In this document: positions 58,382 to 64,000 of the stretch, piece by piece
How positions within the stretch are numbered: position 1 is the first letter of the stretch
Layout of the letters: the number at the start of each line of letters is the position of its first letter
Source: a virus
Strand: one strand, 5' to 3'
DNA length: 64,000 nucleotides
IMG/VR virus record: IMGVR_UViG_3300042691_044868
Location: 1 to 64,000 of that record
Translations under genes and position numbers: made by a program
Notes under the pieces: model-generated
Told to the model about the DNA's origin: nothing
What the model saw: only the letters and a program-made list of their open reading frames with translations
The model's database searches: none

Positions 58382-58975
58382 ATGACTTACGCAGCAAACC
58401 TTCCCCAGCATCAATACTGCTGGGTCGACAAATCAATCATGAGTAACGGCGAGGTGAAAGGCTGGGAGGAGGGTGTTTGGTTCGGCCTGCTCTCCACTCC
58501 GCACCGCGCATGGGGTTGCTCGGTGATGCTCAAGTGCGGGGCCCTGTACCGCGGGCTCCCACTCCATGCCCTTTGCCACGACCGTGTGGGTTTTGACGTC
58601 AAATGGGAAATCGGTGACGCACAGCGGTGGGACTGTTTCGGCTACAACTTCTCGCCGATCCGTTACGACTACCTCCGGGAACTCGATGTCGATGTATGGA
58701 TCGCCAAGCGGCAGAACTGGGTTTCGGGTCATTATGTTTTTACGGCGGAGCCTTATGAAGACTCCTACTCTTTGGAGCCTAGTCAAACGAAGTCCCACAA
58801 CTTTATTGCCCTGGAGAACGGGCGATACACCTGCGTTCCGAACAACAACATCCTTTGGAAAGAATCAAGCTTCGTCAAATCGCAAGGCAAACCAAGCTGG
58901 CTGCGGGTGCAGTCGGAAAGCTGGCACGCCGAGGAACCCGGGTTTGACAAGGTGGTGACGGAGGAATCAGCATGA
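58382..58975 (+). CDS. Unknown protein, 197 aa
   Basis: A 197-residue protein with many Trp/Tyr/His (VWFGLLSTPHRAWGCSVM, KWEIGDAQRWDCFGYNFSP). No catalytic motif recognised. Aromatic composition and Cys/His set resemble small hydrolases or sugar-binding proteins, but this is only an impression. Located between two glycosyltransferases, so a glycan-related role is possible. Confidence 0.5.
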   Translation: MTYAANLPQHQYCWVDKSIMSNGEVKGWEEGVWFGLLSTPHRAWGCSVMLKCGALYRGLPLHALCHDRVGFDVKWEIGDAQRWDCFGYNFSPIRYDYLRELDVDVWIAKRQNWVSGHYVFTAEPYEDSYSLEPSQTKSHNFIALENGRYTCVPNNNILWKESSFVKSQGKPSWLRVQSESWHAEEPGFDKVVTEESA

Positions 58976-59169
58976 GAACGATTGACTTTACCGTGAACAT
59001 ATTCGGCTGGGTATTTTCGCTTTACCTGGACGTTTACCCCGCGGTCCGGCGGGAACACAAGACCGGATACGGCTCGACCTCCAACTTCGGCAAATGGAAG
59101 ACCGCTCCGCTCGGAGCCCCGGTCAATCCATACAATGTGACCAAAAAGAAAAGGACCCGCAAAAAGTGA
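58972..59169 (+). CDS. Small basic protein, 65 aa
   Basis: A 65-residue protein starting MRTIDFTVNIFGWVFSLYLDV with a hydrophobic first third and a basic tail NVTKKKRTRKK. Coupled to both neighbours (ATGA and GTGA overlaps). May be a peripheral membrane protein. Unknown. Confidence 0.55.
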   Translation: MRTIDFTVNIFGWVFSLYLDVYPAVRREHKTGYGSTSNFGKWKTAPLGAPVNPYNVTKKKRTRKK

Positions 59170-59840
59170 GAAAGATCATGATCGGAACCCCGTGCTACGG
59201 CGGGATGGTTACCGCGGAGTACGCCAACTCCCTCGCCGGCTCGGTCCTGTTCTTCCAGGAAAACAAACTCGACCTACGCCCGCTTTTGGCGGCAAACCAT
59301 TCGGTCATCCAGATGGCCCGCAACCTTGTCCTCCACGAAGCATTGAAATATGAGATCGACGACCTGGTGTGGATCGATGCCGATATCGAGTGGGACCCGA
59401 CCGACCTGCTCCGGCTCTGCCTGTTTGAGGAGGACGTTGTCGGCGGCACCTACCGCAAGAAAGACCCCGACACCACCCACTTCACGGTCGAGATGATCCG
59501 GGGCAAGGAAGAGCCAGACTCCCGCGGCCTGATCGAGGTGTCCCGCCTGGGCACCGGATTCCTTCGCGTGACCCGCAAGGCGCTTTTGGCCGTGGCCAAC
59601 AGTTGCGTCGAATACGACGACAAGGGCCGGCACATCAAGAACGTCTTTGAGATCGGCATGAAGGACGGCCAGTTCCTTTCCGAGGACTACTGGTTTTGCG
59701 AGAAGCTGAAAGCCGCCGGCTTCAAGATCATGCTGGACACAAACACCAGCCTGGTTCACCACGGTGGGTACGGTTTCAAGGGCGAGTTCAAACATTTCCT
59801 TTGGTGGCTCAAACAAAATGGTCAAGACAAAGTGGCTTGA
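59166..59840 (+). CDS. Glycosyltransferase (GT2-like), 224 aa
   Basis: A 224-residue GT-A enzyme: MRKIMIGTPCYGGMVTAEYA (N-terminal strand and nucleotide contact), DxD at Asp71 and Asp73 (VWIDADIEW), DVVGGTYRKKD, GTGFLRVTRKAL, a SEDYWFC acceptor motif, and LVHHGGYGFKG. The GTG at 59166 overlaps the previous stop as GTGA. Together with the GT8-like gene it suggests glycosylation of a phage or host component. Confidence 0.65.
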   Translation: MRKIMIGTPCYGGMVTAEYANSLAGSVLFFQENKLDLRPLLAANHSVIQMARNLVLHEALKYEIDDLVWIDADIEWDPTDLLRLCLFEEDVVGGTYRKKDPDTTHFTVEMIRGKEEPDSRGLIEVSRLGTGFLRVTRKALLAVANSCVEYDDKGRHIKNVFEIGMKDGQFLSEDYWFCEKLKAAGFKIMLDTNTSLVHHGGYGFKGEFKHFLWWLKQNGQDKVA

Positions 59841-60222
59841 TCTGGCATTAAGGCTCGCCGATGCCGCCCGTCAATCCAGCACCGACCAGTTCGTCCGGGT
59901 CGGCGCAGCGGTTCTTAGAAACGACGGTTCGGTCTGTGGGGTTGGCTACAACGGATATCCGCCCGGTTTTGATCTCGGATTCAGCGAAGCTACAGATCGT
60001 GACTTCCGCCGGGACTTTATGGTACATGCGGAGACCAACGCGCTCGCCTATTCGACTCCCGGTGAACCGTTTCTCCTCGCCGTAACCTATCCGCCCTGCA
60101 AGCGGTGTGTCCTGGAAGCCGCCCGCTACGGCGTCAAATACATTGTCTGCAACCAGGAAGTCAGCCAGGACGTTTGGAAGTTTGCGTGCCGCCTTGGAAT
60201 TACGATCGGCTTTGAAAAATAA
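59818..60222 (+). CDS. dCMP deaminase-like enzyme
   Basis: A 134-residue zinc cytidine/deoxycytidylate deaminase: HAE at 70-72 (MVHAETNAL) and PCxxC with Cys94 and Cys97 (YPPCKRC), the classical metal site, plus GVGYNGYPPGF for base binding. It makes dUMP from dCMP for dTTP synthesis. No thymidylate synthase is in the window. It may also feed modified-base synthesis. The ATG at 59818 overlaps the glycosyltransferase end by 23 bases. Confidence 0.85.
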   Translation: MVKTKWLDLALRLADAARQSSTDQFVRVGAAVLRNDGSVCGVGYNGYPPGFDLGFSEATDRDFRRDFMVHAETNALAYSTPGEPFLLAVTYPPCKRCVLEAARYGVKYIVCNQEVSQDVWKFACRLGITIGFEK

Positions 60223-60369
60223 ATTTAATTTTTAAAGTGATGTAACGTTACAATTGGGGGAAAAAAGGGTGGGGGGTGGGGGGTATCGGTATAGGGGGTG
60301 TCCGAAGCCCACGACCGACCCGTGCGGGAAGGGTGGGGGGTAGGACACAACCGAAAGGATAACTAAACA
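60223..60369. promoter_or_regulatory. G-rich intergenic leader of the gene at 60370
   Basis: A 147-base region with the 16-base repeat AATTTTTAAAGTGATG (60227-60242), a perfect 12-bp palindrome TGTAACGTTACA (60241-60252), quadruplex-capable G runs (60256-60298 and 60320-60341), and an AAAGGAT ribosome binding site. The G-run block is nearly the same as that at 56437. A GGTATAGGG stretch could be a -10, but no -35 is clear. Confidence 0.55.
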
Positions 60370-60864
60370 ATGAGCAACGCAACACTAACTAACTTCTCCT
60401 TTGTCGAGAAGCAGAGCATCGTAACCCGTGAGCAGGGCGTGTCGGAAAAGACGGGACGCCCCCTCGCCCGCTTGGAGTATTCCGTGTCGAACGGACTCCT
60501 GATGGGCAAGGGTACGCTCGCCCCCGCAACCGCCTTGAAGAAATACCTCAAAGCGAATGGTGGGGAGGAGCAAGCGAAGGGTAAGGCCTTCGAGGGTGTG
60601 AAGGTACAGCAGCAGCAAACCTTCAACCGATTCACCGATCGGATGATGAACAAGGCGAAGGAGGATCTTGCCCAAGGTAAGATGCAAGCCCACACCTGCC
60701 TCGCCCAGATGGAAGGGGACACCGTCACGGGGTATGTCTTCAAGGTGAAAGTGGCGGGTAAGGCCTTGAAGCGGGCGAAGTTCGCGGAGGCGTTGACCAC
60801 CGCGGGCATCGAAGGCCAGCGGTTCGACGACCTGATGGCCGCCTACGATAAGGGACAGGCCTAA
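60370..60864 (+). CDS. Unknown protein with its own terminator, 164 aa
   Basis: A 164-residue Lys/Gln/Ala-rich protein, beginning MSNATLTNFSFVEKQSIV, with short helices (VKVQQQQTFNRFTDRMMNKA) and a basic charge. A good ribosome binding site and a strong terminator 9 bases after the stop make it a self-contained, probably strongly expressed gene. Codon choice is regular (Gly GGT/GGG, Lys AAG). Function unknown; DNA binding or packaged protein are options. Confidence 0.6.
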   Translation: MSNATLTNFSFVEKQSIVTREQGVSEKTGRPLARLEYSVSNGLLMGKGTLAPATALKKYLKANGGEEQAKGKAFEGVKVQQQQTFNRFTDRMMNKAKEDLAQGKMQAHTCLAQMEGDTVTGYVFKVKVAGKALKRAKFAEALTTAGIEGQRFDDLMAAYDKGQA

Positions 60865-60872
60865 CCTACTGG

Positions 60873-60910
60873 AGGGGGCGGGGGTTCACACCCCCCGCCC
60901 CTTCTTTTTT
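60873..60910 (+). terminator. Strong Rho-independent terminator
   Basis: GGGGGCGGGGGT and its near complement ACCCCCCGCCCC around a short loop, followed by TTCTTTTTT. A textbook intrinsic terminator closing the gene at 60370 and facing the convergent TerS gene. Confidence 0.9.
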
Positions 60911-60930
60911 AACCCATAGAATCCATGAAT

Positions 60931-61425
60931 CTAAGAATCCTTGGCTATCTCGATCACGCGCGCGTTTTCACTATCATCCCGCGCTTGGCTCATCGGGGAA
61001 TCAGTGCGAAGGACGGCAAGGTTAACGACTGTCTTGCCATTGCTTCCTTGATTCTGCGAAGCCAGTCCCAATGCGGGTCGAGCCACGCGGTCAAGCTTCT
61101 CGAGAACCTCGACATGTTCACGCACTTCTTTGCGGCTTCCAGGCATCTCGGCTTCGAGGACATCCAAGCTATGATCGACTTGATTGGCGATCCTGTTCAG
61201 ATATCGGGCCTGTCGATCGACCTGATCCTGTACCACGGCTTGAGTGTTCGCACGTACAATCTTGTCAGTAACTTCGTCCCTTTTCTTTACCCAACCGTGC
61301 CTTTTGATTCGAGCGTCCAAAGTGTTCTTACTCAGGCAATACGTCGATGCAATGAAGCTACGACTCTTCCCTGCAATGAAGTCCTTCTCAATCGCTTTCC
61401 AGTCCAACATCAAAGACTTACCCAT
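60931..61425 (-). CDS. Putative terminase small subunit (HTH DNA-binding protein), 164 aa
   Basis: A 164-residue protein. The N-terminal 50 residues, WKAIEKDFIAGKSRSFIAST and NTLDARIKRHGW, are the helix-turn-helix pattern of small terminase subunits (WxxIExDYxxGxxSxxxIA...V/T..R.xxxGW). A coiled-coil middle (VVQDQVDRQARYLNRIANQV) would assemble the ring. The C-terminus is acidic. Promoter and dyad operator lie directly upstream. An alternative is a transcription regulator with the same HTH. Not adjacent to TerL. Confidence 0.6.
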   Translation of the reverse strand: MGKSLMLDWKAIEKDFIAGKSRSFIASTYCLSKNTLDARIKRHGWVKKRDEVTDKIVRANTQAVVQDQVDRQARYLNRIANQVDHSLDVLEAEMPGSRKEVREHVEVLEKLDRVARPALGLASQNQGSNGKTVVNLAVLRTDSPMSQARDDSENARVIEIAKDS

Positions 61426-61433
61426 AGCCGTAG

Positions 61434-61461
61434 CTTATATGCACCATCGTGCAAGAGTCAA
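61434..61461 (-). promoter_or_regulatory. Promoter with dyad in the spacer, for the TerS-like gene
   Basis: TTGACT (61461-61456), 16-base spacer, TATAAG (61439-61434), 8 bases to the ATG at 61425. The spacer holds a dyad, TGCAC-CATC-GTGCA (61440-61453), filling almost the whole space between the boxes: a natural repressor site. Confidence 0.6.
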
Positions 61462-61470
61462 GGCATCCCT

Positions 61471-61491
61471 GATTCGAGGATTCATCGAATC
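61471..61491. repeat. Inverted repeat upstream of the TerS promoter
   Basis: GATTCGA (61471-61477) and TCGAATC (61485-61491) with a 7-base spacer, between the TerS promoter and the rightward gene at 61516. Possible operator for either. Confidence 0.5.
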
Positions 61492-61515
61492 GCAACCACA
61501 AGGAGTTAGAACCAA

Positions 61516-62400
61516 ATGAGCAAGCCACTATATCAGCAGCTGCACGACGAGGCTGTCGAGCACGAACTGGGTGTCGTGTTTGAGGAGCCCAGTGTACAGC
61601 CCGAGCAGGTGCACGTCCCCGAGCCCGAGGAACCTGTGACCGAGGAGGTCGGCAGTTTCCTTCAGGACTTCGGCCACCTCCGTGCCATGGTCAAGGCGCG
61701 CGAGGTCAACGACCCGATGAGCAGTTCGGGTCGCTGGGATGACCTTCAGCTCGACCTGCGTCAGCCCCATATCCCAGCGGTTCGGCGAGACCCGGTGCGC
61801 CGTCACCTCAAGCTGACCCTGCCCGAAGGCGTGACCGTTCCGTTGATCAGGCTGGGGCCCGCGCTGGGTGAGACCCTCGGGCTCAAGGCTGCTGGCGGTG
61901 CCAACAAGTATGCCCTGACCAGCATCAAGACCGACAAGTGGGAGCACAACACCCACGAGCGTGCGGTGGCCAGCGGTGAGCGCAAGTTCGAGGCTGACGA
62001 GCGTCGCACCTTTGCCAACTTCGATGCCCCGGCCAAGACCGCCACCCAGATGCTGGGTCGTCTTGTCCGTGCCATGCGGTTCGGTCACCCGTCCCGCAAG
62101 GCACACTTCGAACAGCAGTTCCGCCTGTTGTGGTCGGTGCGTGGCCAGCTCCGTGCCACCCTTGGCGTCAGCCCCCGCAAGCCCGTGGTCAAGCCCAAGG
62201 TGGTCGTGACCGTGGCGCCCAAGCCCCTTCCGCCCAAGCCCGAGTACTTCGACAGGCTCTTGGCCGAGCTGGGGGAGAACGCCGCCAAGCTGGGCACGCT
62301 TCCCCGCCACGACCTGATCGACGATGACCAGAAGGCCATGCGGACCAAGCTCATGGCCCGCCAGCGGTTCATCCAGTCGACCATCGGGAGGTGGATGTGA
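61516..62400 (+). CDS. Unknown protein, 294 aa
   Basis: A 294-residue protein: an acidic Pro/Glu/Val-rich N-terminal 70 residues, a globular basic core with repeated Leu/Arg/Lys helices (LLWSVRGQLRATLG) and a Pro/Lys/Val linker (VVVTVAPKPLPPKP). First gene of the right-hand rightward block; AAGGAG is upstream. GC-rich third positions. No family recognised. Confidence 0.55.
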   Translation: MSKPLYQQLHDEAVEHELGVVFEEPSVQPEQVHVPEPEEPVTEEVGSFLQDFGHLRAMVKAREVNDPMSSSGRWDDLQLDLRQPHIPAVRRDPVRRHLKLTLPEGVTVPLIRLGPALGETLGLKAAGGANKYALTSIKTDKWEHNTHERAVASGERKFEADERRTFANFDAPAKTATQMLGRLVRAMRFGHPSRKAHFEQQFRLLWSVRGQLRATLGVSPRKPVVKPKVVVTVAPKPLPPKPEYFDRLLAELGENAAKLGTLPRHDLIDDDQKAMRTKLMARQRFIQSTIGRWM

Positions 62401-62648
62401 ACTGTATTGTCTGCAACCAACCCGTCGAGGCGGAGCGTCTTGACCTTGGCTTCTCCAAGTGCAAGGGCTGTGCCTTTGACTGGCCGGAACCCAGGCTCAA
62501 GGGGGCGATGGTCTACGGTGACAAGACAGCGGGAGCCATCAACGTGATGACCCCCGAAAGCTTTGGAAACTACAAACGAATTTCGCGCAGGGTCGGTCAG
62601 CGTTCGGCACTGAGAAATGTGCTGGACTCTGGCGGTCGCTCGCAATAA
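62397..62648 (+). CDS. Zinc-finger-like protein, 83 aa
   Basis: An 83-residue protein starting with two CxxC pairs (NCIVCNQPVEAE, FSKCKGCAFDW), a treble-clef or ribbon type zinc site, followed by a basic C-terminus. The GTG at 62397 overlaps the previous stop as GTGA and has GGGAGG 6-11 bases upstream, so it is preferred over the GTG at 62391. Unknown role. Confidence 0.5.
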   Translation: MNCIVCNQPVEAERLDLGFSKCKGCAFDWPEPRLKGAMVYGDKTAGAINVMTPESFGNYKRISRRVGQRSALRNVLDSGGRSQ

Positions 62649-62667
62649 CCAAAAGGAGATACACAAA

Positions 62668-62853
62668 GTGAAAAACAAACCCATCCTCTACACCCTGACG
62701 GTGTGGAGGCACGACAGAACCTGTGGCCACGACTACCACTGGCTGACGCTCAAACAGGCGCTCAACATGATCGAGGACCTGACCACGGGAAACACCTGCA
62801 TCAGCAACCCCGACAACCGGTTCGAGTTGTACCCGAACGAGGCGGTCGTATGA
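62668..62853 (+). CDS. Unknown protein, 61 aa
   Basis: Sixty-one residues starting with GTG (MKNKPILYTLTVWRHDRTCG) with an AAGGAG site upstream. His/Cys/Trp content and DYHWLTLKQALNMIED. Small beta/alpha protein of unknown function. ATGA overlap with the next. Confidence 0.5.
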   Translation: MKNKPILYTLTVWRHDRTCGHDYHWLTLKQALNMIEDLTTGNTCISNPDNRFELYPNEAVV

Positions 62854-63146
62854 AATTCCGAGACGAAGACGCACCCTTGTTTGATGTCCGACAAGACCAG
62901 CTGGGCAGGATGCAGGACAAAGGCTTCTTCATCCGTTTCAATAACGGATACGAGGTCAGTGTCCAGTTCGGAACCTACAACTACAGCGACAACGGGCAGA
63001 CCACGGCGGAGGTTGCCGTGTTTGACCCCAAAGGTGGCTTGGTCAAGTTGGGGGAACACGACGATGTTCTCGGGCGTGTCACCCCTGAGCGGGTGGCCGA
63101 GCTGATCTACGAATACTCGCTGATCAAAAAGGAGGAAACCGTATGA
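62850..63146 (+). CDS. Unknown protein, 98 aa
   Basis: A 98-residue mixed alpha/beta protein: DQLGRMQDKGFFIRFNNGYE and SVQFGTYNYSDNGQ; helix RVAELIYEYSLIKK at the end. Compact, no catalytic motif. Coupled at both ends by ATGA. Confidence 0.55.
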   Translation: MKFRDEDAPLFDVRQDQLGRMQDKGFFIRFNNGYEVSVQFGTYNYSDNGQTTAEVAVFDPKGGLVKLGEHDDVLGRVTPERVAELIYEYSLIKKEETV

Positions 63147-63277
63147 ACCAAGAGACACCAACCACAACGTTCTGCCCTGTCTGCAAAGGCACGGGCTTGG
63201 ACTTCAGAAACGTGTACCCGGACGGCTCGCCTTCCTACTGCGAGGAGTGCGACGGCTACGGGGAGGTAAACAAATGA
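63143..63277 (+). CDS. Tiny zinc-ribbon protein, 44 aa
   Basis: Forty-four residues with CPVCKGTG and CEECDGYG: two CxxCxGxG repeats of the DnaJ cysteine-rich type, here a single zinc site. May act in translation, folding or nucleic acid binding. Overlaps both neighbours by ATGA. Confidence 0.6.
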   Translation: MNQETPTTTFCPVCKGTGLDFRNVYPDGSPSYCEECDGYGEVNK

Positions 63278-63618
63278 GCGACTACATCCAGCTTGGAGAG
63301 GTTCCCTATGACGTGAAGATCGTCAAATCGGGAACCCGCTTCTACCACAACAGCGAGGCTTACAAGGGTAAGCGGACGATCGACGTGTCCAAGGTCCCGT
63401 CGGACGGGTGGACGGACTGGTGGCTCCTCGAATCCTCGAAGCCGTTGCCAGTGACCGATGACCCTTGCCACCCATACCCCAAGGTACGGTCGGCAAGCTT
63501 CACCGACGTGAGCTACGACTACGGCGGTCCGGGCCAAAGGTTCACCAAGAGGGCCAGCGCCCGCAGGATGGGACGCTGGAAGGTTCTGGTCACCCAAAGC
63601 GGAGGGCTCGACATATGA
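63274..63618 (+). CDS. Unknown protein, 114 aa
   Basis: A 114-residue beta-type protein (VPYDVKIVKSGTRFYHN, VPSDGWTDWWLLESSK). Start ATG at 63274 taken for the overlap with the zinc-ribbon stop. No family. Confidence 0.5.
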   Translation: MSDYIQLGEVPYDVKIVKSGTRFYHNSEAYKGKRTIDVSKVPSDGWTDWWLLESSKPLPVTDDPCHPYPKVRSASFTDVSYDYGGPGQRFTKRASARRMGRWKVLVTQSGGLDI

Positions 63619-63905
63619 ACGGGAAGTCTGGACAAAACCTGTCGAGGTTCGCCCTTCGTGACGGTTTGACGGCTTACCATAACCGGAAGCTGACCATGCA
63701 CGACTGGCGAAAGAACATCCTAATGGCAAAGCAAAACGCCAAGCTTCGTGTGGCACGGGAGAATGATAGTGGTCTTGAGCGTTCCCACGCTCTGACTGAT
63801 ATCAACCGAAAGGTGATCAAGAAAAAGATGATGACCATCAATGAAGCTTACGAAAGGAACAGGACAACCAAGCCGTTTGGAATGTTCTGGGTTCTATGCG
63901 GGTAG
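63615..63905 (+). CDS. Unknown basic protein, 96 aa
   Basis: A 96-residue Lys/Arg/Asn-rich helical protein beginning MNGKSGQNLSRFALRDGL. ATGA overlap with the previous stop. Followed by a hairpin. Confidence 0.5.
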   Translation: MNGKSGQNLSRFALRDGLTAYHNRKLTMHDWRKNILMAKQNAKLRVARENDSGLERSHALTDINRKVIKKKMMTINEAYERNRTTKPFGMFWVLCG

Positions 63906-63910
63906 ACCAA

Positions 63911-63933
63911 GTGCCCCCCTTACACGGGGGCAC
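63911..63933 (+). terminator. Hairpin after the small-gene block
   Basis: GTGCCCCC and GGGGGCAC around a 7-base loop, just after the stop at 63905, with no U-run. A weak terminator or processing element. Confidence 0.45.
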
Positions 63934-63986
63934 AAGTCTGGCCGATAGGCTGGAAACAACAGATAACCCTAACCAAAGGAATACAA

Positions 63987-64000
63987 ATGAAAGTCAATAA
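63987..64000 (+). CDS. Start of a next gene (cut at window edge)
   Basis: ATG with an AAAGGA ribosome binding site at 63975-63980; only four complete codons (Met-Lys-Val-Asn) are visible. Confidence 0.45.

Noticed and set aside
60925-61509. Rightward 194-aa frame opposite the TerS-like gene
   Set aside because: The leftward frame has a clear HTH and a promoter; the rightward one has neither a motif nor a ribosome binding site.
1-64000. Integrase, excisionase, repressor or other lysogeny module
   Set aside because: No tyrosine or serine recombinase motif and no recognisable CI-like protein; cannot be excluded outside the window.
1-64000. Diversity-generating retroelement
   Set aside because: No reverse transcriptase frame and no template/variable repeat pair near the fibre genes.

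Overview
The window is a tailed double-stranded DNA bacteriophage (Caudoviricetes) or a large piece of one. It carries terminase, portal, scaffold and capsid genes, a lysis cassette, tail fibres, a phage-type replication set and one tRNA. There is no rRNA, integrase, transposase or host housekeeping gene. I see no tape-measure, tail-tube, sheath or baseplate gene, but there are long internal-virion-type proteins, so a short-tailed (podovirus-like) particle is the best guess. The host cannot be read from the sequence; the promoters look sigma70-like.

Layout. (1) 1-2.8 kb, rightward: small overlapping genes with a GP88-family protein and an Ogg-like DNA glycosylase. (2) 3.5-45 kb, leftward: the virion and lysis block. 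In transcription order it is TerL, portal, a small gene, scaffold, capsid, small head genes, fibre-like proteins, u-spanin/holin/endolysin, a PD-(D/E)XK nuclease, fibres and adhesins, tail proteins, two internal proteins, a 4,544-residue giant protein, a glucosaminidase, and a run of tiny basic/Cys-rich proteins, several starting MPLGK. (3) 45.1-56.4 kb, rightward: replication (Hjc-like resolvase, SNF2-like helicase, split DUF2800 nuclease, putative ssDNA-binding protein, family A DNA polymerase, primase-SF3 helicase), then a periplasmic DegP-like protease. (4) 56.4-58.3 kb: a G/C-tract and AT-rich non-coding region, tRNA-Tyr, a structural paralogue and a glycosyltransferase (leftward). (5) 58.4-60.9 kb, rightward: a second glycosyltransferase, dCMP deaminase and a gene with its own strong terminator. 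(6) 60.9-61.4 kb, leftward: TerS-like gene, 16 kb from TerL. (7) 61.5-64 kb, rightward: small unknown genes in the same packed style as the left end of the window, so the two ends may belong to one region of a circularly permuted genome (inference).

Most striking are the giant protein, which joins an apparent sigma-factor-like segment, a complete SF2 helicase, a metallopeptidase-like motif and a hydrophobic C-terminal module in one probable virion polypeptide; a set of promoters of the form TTGAC(N)-16/17-(T/C)AxxxT placed only 7-10 bases before start codons, which predicts near-leaderless mRNAs; and two G-tract-rich intergenic regions, one with an AT-rich core. Many ORFs antisense to the long leftward genes are shadows and are left out.
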